Positions 55,957 to 60,421 of a stretch of DNA of 60,421 nucleotides are shown here, in pieces; positions within the stretch are counted from its first letter, which is position 1, and the number at the start of each line of letters is the position of its first letter. The notes under the pieces are model-generated. The model was not told the origin of the DNA and did not search any database. It saw nothing but the letters and a program-made list of their open reading frames with translations. The DNA lies in NCBI GenBank assembly GCA_011050685.1, contig DRFF01000170.1, forward strand, positions 1 through 60,421, given 5' to 3'. Both the position numbers and the translations under genes were made by a program. Source of the DNA: Aurantimonas coralicida. GTDB taxonomy: Bacteria; Pseudomonadota; Alphaproteobacteria; Rhizobiales; Rhizobiaceae.

Positions 55957-57480
55957 TCAGGCAGGTTTCGAGGTCGGACGACGCGTCTTGTCCCAGATCA
56001 GCTTGAACAGCGGCAGGAAGATCAGGATCAAGGCGATGACCGTGATCGGTCCGGCGATCGGCCGCGTGAAGAAGATCGACGGATCGCCCGATGAGAACAG
56101 CAGCGATTGCCGCAAGGTCGGCTCGGCAATCGGTCCGAGCACGATCGCCAGCACCGCCGGCGCCACCGGGTAATCGAGCTTGCGCAGGAAGAACGCCCCG
56201 AAGCCGAAAATCAACATCAGCCAGACGTCGTGCATGTCCTGTGTCGCGGCATAACCACCCACGACCGACAGGATGAAAATCATCGGTGCCAAGACGGTGA
56301 AAGGCATCCGCAACATCCAGATGAACAGCGGGATGAAGGCGATGTTGATGACCAGCGCGAAGAAGTTCGAGACGTAGAACGAACCGATGAGACCCCAGAC
56401 GAATTCCGGCTGGTCGGTGAACAAGCGTGGCCCAGGCGTCAGACCCCAGATGACCATGCCGCCGAGCAGGATGGCCGTCGTCGGAGAACCGGGGATACCC
56501 AGTGTCAGCATCGGCAGCATGGCGCCAGTCGAGGCGGAATTGTTCGCCGCCTCCGGTGCGGCGACACCGCCCGGATGGCCCTGCCCGAATTCTTTCGGAT
56601 TCCGCGAGAACATCTTGGCGACACCATAGGACATCAGCGAACCGGGAGTAGCGCCGGCGGCGGGCAGGATGCCGACGAAGAACCCGAGGAACGAGCCAAT
56701 GCCCATACCTTTCCAGCCTCGTCGAAACGCCTCCTTGGTGTCGTCGTTGATGCCGCGCAACGACATTTTCGCCATCGTCGAGGTGATCTTGCCGCGGGTG
56801 GAATCTATGGTCCAGAGCATCTCGCCGATGCCGTAGACGCCGATGGCCAGCACCAGGAAGTTCACGCCGTGCAGGAAGCCCGGAATGCCGAGGAAAACGA
56901 GCCGCGGAGCACCCGAAATCTCATCATAACCGACGGCCGCGAAAACCAGTCCAATGCAGATCGAGAAAATCGTCTTCGGGATGTCATCGCCGCCCAAGCC
57001 CACAAAGGTTGCGAAGGCTAGTAGCATCAGCGCGAAGATCTCTGGCGGTCCGAAGCTGAGCGCCACGGTTGCCAGCGGAGGCGCGAAGGCCGTGAACAGC
57101 ACGTTGGAGACAGTGCCGCCGACAAAAGACGCGACCGCGGCCGTGATAAGGGCAAGACTGGCGCGGCCCTTCAGAGCCAGCGGCCGTCCGTCGAAGGTCG
57201 TCGCGACCGCCGTCGAAGCCCCCGGGATGCCCAGCGTGATCGAACTGATCGCGCCGCCATACATGGCACCGTAGTAGATCGCGGCGAGAAAGATGATGGC
57301 CGAGGCCGGTGGGACGAGGAAGGTGATGGGAAGCAGGATGGCAACGCCATTGACCGATCCCAAACCCGGCATCGCGCCAATGAATAGTCCCAGCGTGACA
57401 CCGATAATGATCAGCATCAGATTGACGGGCTGGATTGCCAGCCAGAAGCCGTCCCCCAGTAGCCCCAGAATTTCCATCAT
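55957..57480 (-). CDS. tctA: Tripartite tricarboxylate transporter large permease TctA
   Basis: A 507-residue, roughly twelve-helix membrane component of a TctCBA importer. Family motifs LGLFIGAMPGLGSVNGVAIL, YYGAMYGGAISSITLGIPG and GVAAPEAANNSASTGAMLPM with LGIPGSPTTAILLGG are complete. ATG 57480 is preceded by GGGGAGG. It transports whatever TctC captures, using the ion gradient. The order on the minus strand is tctC, tctB, tctA, P-loop gene. Confidence 0.95.
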   Translation of the reverse strand: MMEILGLLGDGFWLAIQPVNLMLIIIGVTLGLFIGAMPGLGSVNGVAILLPITFLVPPASAIIFLAAIYYGAMYGGAISSITLGIPGASTAVATTFDGRPLALKGRASLALITAAVASFVGGTVSNVLFTAFAPPLATVALSFGPPEIFALMLLAFATFVGLGGDDIPKTIFSICIGLVFAAVGYDEISGAPRLVFLGIPGFLHGVNFLVLAIGVYGIGEMLWTIDSTRGKITSTMAKMSLRGINDDTKEAFRRGWKGMGIGSFLGFFVGILPAAGATPGSLMSYGVAKMFSRNPKEFGQGHPGGVAAPEAANNSASTGAMLPMLTLGIPGSPTTAILLGGMVIWGLTPGPRLFTDQPEFVWGLIGSFYVSNFFALVINIAFIPLFIWMLRMPFTVLAPMIFILSVVGGYAATQDMHDVWLMLIFGFGAFFLRKLDYPVAPAVLAIVLGPIAEPTLRQSLLFSSGDPSIFFTRPIAGPITVIALILIFLPLFKLIWDKTRRPTSKPA

Positions 57481-57526
57481 AACTGCCGCCTCCCCGCGGG
57501 CTCGATAATTGCCTGAGCCGTTCGCA

Positions 57527-58030
57527 TCAGTAGATGATCGTGTTCAGCGCATTGAACACCGGCTCGAGAAACGCCATGCCCTTGGGCAAGGTGATGCGCA
57601 TAAGCGCCTCGAAGAAGAAGAAGAAGACGACAGGTATCGCGGTGGCGAGGGTCATCGTCATCACCCAACTGTGACGTCCAAGAAAGCGCAGATAGTAGAT
57701 GAGGAACACGAACATCGCGCCGTACATCGACAGGATGTTTACCAGCGCGACGAACCCGATGATGCCACCGCCCACGAGCGCGAGCATCTTTTGCCCATAG
57801 GGGTCGAGAAAGGGTTCGGTCGACTGCGACGGCGGCGACGTCCGCCGGTACCAATTGAAAGCAATGACACCGGTGCAAACCAGCATGACACCGGCCAGCC
57901 AGAATGGCCAAGCACCCCCCCCAGGGCCTTCACCCCGAATGTAGCCGACATCCAGCTCCGTACTTTTCCACATCAAGTATATTGAAAGGAGGGCCAGCAC
58001 GCCCGCGGTTACGATTTCTGCGCGGCGCAT
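57527..58030 (-). CDS. tctB: Tripartite tricarboxylate transporter small subunit TctB
   Basis: A 167-residue membrane protein with four helices. The first helix VTAGVLALLSIYLMWKS and the loop GPGGGAWPFWLAGVMLV are TctB-like; the last helix holds VVFFFFFEALMRITLPKG. GGGAGAG lies five bases before the ATG. It is 53 bp after tctC and 46 bp before tctA. Confidence 0.92.
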   Translation of the reverse strand: MRRAEIVTAGVLALLSIYLMWKSTELDVGYIRGEGPGGGAWPFWLAGVMLVCTGVIAFNWYRRTSPPSQSTEPFLDPYGQKMLALVGGGIIGFVALVNILSMYGAMFVFLIYYLRFLGRHSWVMTMTLATAIPVVFFFFFEALMRITLPKGMAFLEPVFNALNTIIY

Positions 58031-58083
58031 GCCGGCTCTCCCTAGACTTAGTATCGTTGCTATCGTTCAGTCAGGATTTGGGC

Positions 58084-59055
58084 TTATTCACCCATTTCCT
58101 TCAACAACTCCTTGTGGCGATCGACCTGCGTGGTCCAATACGTCTTCTGCTCGTCGGCATTCATGGGAAGGCCTTCCAAGCTCTCGGACTTCATGTAGCC
58201 CTGCCATTCCTCGGAATCGTAGATAGTCCCGAAGAGATCGCGGTAATACTGCGCGGCTTCCTCCGACATACCCGGCGCACCGACGACGGCCCGCTGGTTG
58301 TAGTACGAGAAGTCCTTGCCAAGCTCCTTGATAGTCGGAACATCGGGAAGGTTCGGCAACCGCTCATCAGAAAACGCTACCAAGGGCACAACATCGCCCG
58401 ATTGATAGAAGCCTCTAGCTTCCGATGGATTGTTGACCGTGGCCATGATCTGCTGACCCGCGAGCTCCTTGGCCACCTCGCCGCCGCCCTTGTACGGAAT
58501 GTACTTGATCTTGACGCCGTAGTTTTTCTCGATCCAAGCGATGACCAGGGAGTCTTCCTGCCCCTTGCCGGTTCCACCCATGACGTATTTCCCGTCCTCG
58601 GCCTTCACCTTCTCGACCCACTGCTCGAAACTCGTGATGCCCGAATCCTTGTGGACCCAGAGGACGAACGGATCGACGCCCATCATCGCGATCGGCGTGA
58701 AGGTGGTGATGTCGACGCCCAGATTTTCCTGGCGCAGCGGCGTCGTGAAGAAGGAATTCAGCGTAACGAGGATCGTATGATCCGGATCGCTGGCCCCCTT
58801 GAGAGCGATCAGCGCTTCTGCGCCAGAGCCGCCGCCCTTGTTGTTCGGCACGAGAGGCCGGACGGTCAGCTTCTTCTTCTCGGCAACCGACTGGATGAAG
58901 CGGGCGATCTGATCCGCCCCGCCGCCAGCGCCGGCCATGATCACGAAATCGACCGGCTTGGTCGGCTCCCATGCATTGGCAACGCCCGTAAACAGAGTCG
59001 AAGCCAATGCGGTCGCACCGACGACACTCATGAGAACTCTTCTATTGATATTCAT
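58084..59055 (-). CDS. tctC: Tripartite tricarboxylate transporter substrate-binding protein TctC (Bug family)
   Basis: A 323-residue periplasmic binding protein with a signal peptide (residues 1-28, ending GVANA). PTKPVDFVIMAGAGGGADQIARF is the ligand-loop start, followed by NNKGGGSGAEALIAL and PYKGGGEVAKELAGQQI. Bug proteins bind di- or tricarboxylates, but specificity varies widely. Strong GGGAGGA precedes the ATG. It is the first gene of the tct operon. Confidence 0.95.
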   Translation of the reverse strand: MNINRRVLMSVVGATALASTLFTGVANAWEPTKPVDFVIMAGAGGGADQIARFIQSVAEKKKLTVRPLVPNNKGGGSGAEALIALKGASDPDHTILVTLNSFFTTPLRQENLGVDITTFTPIAMMGVDPFVLWVHKDSGITSFEQWVEKVKAEDGKYVMGGTGKGQEDSLVIAWIEKNYGVKIKYIPYKGGGEVAKELAGQQIMATVNNPSEARGFYQSGDVVPLVAFSDERLPNLPDVPTIKELGKDFSYYNQRAVVGAPGMSEEAAQYYRDLFGTIYDSEEWQGYMKSESLEGLPMNADEQKTYWTTQVDRHKELLKEMGE

Positions 59056-59081
59056 TTTGTCTTCCTCCCATTAAAATTTTA

Positions 59082-59095
59082 CTTGCATTAGCAAG
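59082..59095. promoter_or_regulatory. Palindrome in the tctC leader (possible operator)
   Basis: CTTGC-ATTA-GCAAG is a perfect 5-bp inverted repeat 27 bp upstream of the tctC ATG and downstream of the predicted promoter. The position suits a repressor, but no regulator gene is linked. Confidence 0.4.
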
Positions 59096-59134
59096 CACGA
59101 TATTCACACCCGCCGTTTAACACGGCTGTTCTTA

Positions 59135-59165
59135 TTGTAAATCAGGCTCCAGGGACTTCGTCAAT
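59135..59165 (-). promoter_or_regulatory. Predicted sigma-70-type promoter of the tct operon
   Basis: On the minus strand TTGACG (59160-59165) and TACAAT (59135-59140) are separated by 19 bases, slightly longer than ideal, 80 bases upstream of tctC. The next gene upstream on this strand is the stress protein ending at 59211. Confidence 0.45.
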
Positions 59166-59210
59166 CGATGGCAATCGGTCCGGATTTCCCAGACCACACT
59201 GAGCTCCTCC

Positions 59211-60065
59211 CTAATGAACCAGAACCACCGGTATTGATGTCGATTCGATGATCGTCTGCGTGTTGCCTCCGAACATGATCTCCTTCTCATGGCTGTCGCC
59301 ATAGGCCCCCATGACCATCAGGTCCGCCCCGAGCTTCCGGCAGCGTTCCAGCAACTCCTTGCCAACATTGTGGTGGGCCGAAAATCGCTCGATCTCGGCT
59401 GTGATCCCACGATTCTTGAGATAGCTGGCGAGATCTTCGGACGTTGTCCCATACGCCTCCTCACCCCCGGTGAGGATCGTGACGGTGCTGGCGTCCTCCA
59501 AAAGTCCGATATTCAGCGCGACCGCTCGCGCTGCCTCGGTCGAGCCGTTCCAGGCTATAACGATGTGCGTGCCGATCTGCACCGGCGGCGTATCGGTCGG
59601 CGGACACAAGAGCACGGGCCGGCCCGTGTGGAACAGCGCTGCCTTGAGGCTGTTGACGCCGAGCATCCCGGCTCGATCCGGCTGCGCCACCGCGATCAGA
59701 TCGACCAACCGGCCATGGCGCTTGATCACTTCGACCTGGCGTCCTTCTTCCTCCACCCAAGTCGCCGTCGCCGTTCCCGCGATCGGCTCATTGGAGACCG
59801 TCAGATCGAATTTTTGAACCAGCATGTCGAATTCGCTTTTCAGGCTCTTCTCGACCTGGTTGGCCAATTCGATCGCCTGCTTTTGCAGCTGATCCTTGAG
59901 GAACGTGGGAACCGGGACCCCATAGGGCAGCAGGTCCTGTGGCCTCGGACGGCAATGGGTCACCACGACGTGTGACTTGAACCGTCTGGCCAAGGCGGAG
60001 GCATGGGCAAGGACGTTGTCGCCCTTGCCGTCACCACGTACCGGAACGAGTATCTCGCGGATCAC
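59211..60065 (-). CDS. Universal stress protein (UspA) family, tandem-domain type
   Basis: A 284-residue cytosolic protein with two Usp-like halves. The second half ends with the ATP-binding-type motif MGAYGDSHEKEIMFGGNTQT (G-x2-G-x9-G) and the hydrophobic strand VVLVH; the first begins IREILVPVRGDGKGDNVLAH. It may bind ATP, but its role is unknown. The start is GTG 60065 with GAAGGGA upstream, and it follows fhs by 15 bp. Confidence 0.88.
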   Translation of the reverse strand: MIREILVPVRGDGKGDNVLAHASALARRFKSHVVVTHCRPRPQDLLPYGVPVPTFLKDQLQKQAIELANQVEKSLKSEFDMLVQKFDLTVSNEPIAGTATATWVEEEGRQVEVIKRHGRLVDLIAVAQPDRAGMLGVNSLKAALFHTGRPVLLCPPTDTPPVQIGTHIVIAWNGSTEAARAVALNIGLLEDASTVTILTGGEEAYGTTSEDLASYLKNRGITAEIERFSAHHNVGKELLERCRKLGADLMVMGAYGDSHEKEIMFGGNTQTIIESTSIPVVLVH

Positions 60066-60080
60066 GGTCGCATATCCCTT

Positions 60081-60421
60081 CTAGAACAGGCCTTCGATGA
60101 GGCCTTCGTCATTGAGCCGGATGGATTCCGACGAGGGCACGCGCGGCAGGCCCGGCATGGTCATGATCTCGCCGCAGACGACCACGACGAAGCCGGCGCC
60201 GGCCGACAGCCGCACTTCGCGGATCGGCACCGAATGGCCGGTCGGCGCACCGCGCAGATTGGCGTCGGTGGAGAATGAATACTGCGTCTTGGCCATGCAG
60301 ATCGGCAGATCGCGGAACCCCTGCTCCTCCCATTGCGCCAGCTGGTCGCGGATCTTCTTGTCGGCCAGAACCTCGTCGGCCCGGTAGATCCGCTTGGCGA
60401 TCGTCTCGATCTTCTTCATCA
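60081..60421 (-). CDS. fhs: Formate-tetrahydrofolate ligase, C-terminal end (5' partial)
   Basis: The last 113 or so codons of the gene, which continues past the right edge. The segments [39 protein letters not shown] and [16 protein letters not shown] are diagnostic of Fhs, the ATP-dependent enzyme that makes 10-formyl-tetrahydrofolate. The Met at 60419 is internal, not the start. Confidence 0.94.
   Translation of the reverse strand, partial: MKKIETIAKRIYRADEVLADKKIRDQLAQWEEQGFRDLPICMAKTQYSFSTDANLRGAPTGHSVPIREVRLSAGAGFVVVVCGEIMTMPGLPRVPSSESIRLNDEGLIEGLF

Overview
The window is about 60 kb of GC-rich (roughly 60-65 %) chromosome from an alphaproteobacterium, most likely of the order Hyphomicrobiales. 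The assignment rests on gene content and order: rpsB-tsf, phasin-clpS-clpA, an EipB (DUF1849) gene, an ATP12 chaperone, a split propionyl-CoA carboxylase (pccA and pccB), DUF1489, and a CtrA-type TTAA-N7-TTAAC site. Genes are densely packed with frequent 1-4 bp stop/start overlaps. I see no insertion sequence, phage, CRISPR array, integrase or rRNA. The single tRNA is tRNA-Leu(GAG).

Layout. 1-4.7 kb: tail of an unrecognised gene, then an RND efflux adaptor-pump pair. 4.9-8.2 kb: tRNA-Leu, lipB, acylphosphatase and pccA. 8.4-14.8 kb: a small XRE regulator, a DMT permease, a YaiI-like protein, a type III polyketide synthase with an ICMT-type methyltransferase, a cytochrome b plus Mo-cofactor oxidoreductase pair, and a PAS-GGDEF diguanylate cyclase. 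14.8-24.2 kb, all minus strand: degP-like protease, rarA, BCCT transporter, crcB, RluC-like synthase, HAD phosphatase, ATP12 and pccB. 24.5-27.7 kb: rpsB-tsf and eipB. 27.8-31.9 kb: ridA-GDPD-DUF482-HIT and azlCD. 32-37.4 kb: clpA, clpS, phasin and a SPOR-tailed DD-carboxypeptidase. 37.4-47.1 kb: envelope and transport genes (DUF1489, a 41-residue membrane protein missed by length filters, DUF599, DUF3253, YdcF, MscS, aldo/keto reductase, DUF1624, MerR, MgtE) and a 2-hydroxyacid dehydrogenase. 47.4-52.7 kb: cysK, an AlaX editing protein, mercaptopyruvate sulfurtransferase, GNAT, an ornithine cyclodeaminase-like reductase and a hydrolase. 53-59.1 kb: a ketopantoate-reductase-like gene facing a tripartite tricarboxylate transporter operon (tctC-tctB-tctA) whose fourth gene encodes a P-loop protein. 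59.2-60.4 kb: a universal stress protein and the end of formate-tetrahydrofolate ligase.

How the genes work together. PccA and PccB together carboxylate propionyl-CoA, although their genes lie 6.6 kb apart here. ClpS feeds N-degron substrates to ClpA. CysK, AlaX and SseA form a cysteine/sulfur and translation-quality group. The cytochrome b and the Tat-exported, lipobox-bearing Mo-enzyme look like an MsrPQ-style membrane/periplasm redox pair. TctC/B/A is a secondary carboxylate importer.

The least explained parts are the zeta-toxin-like P-loop protein at the end of the tct operon, the CtrA-box-linked small membrane protein, the type III PKS/methyltransferase pair, and two genes (ydcF and the cytochrome b gene) whose best start is CTG behind a strong Shine-Dalgarno sequence. 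Functions rest on motif and family recognition by eye; no database search was run.
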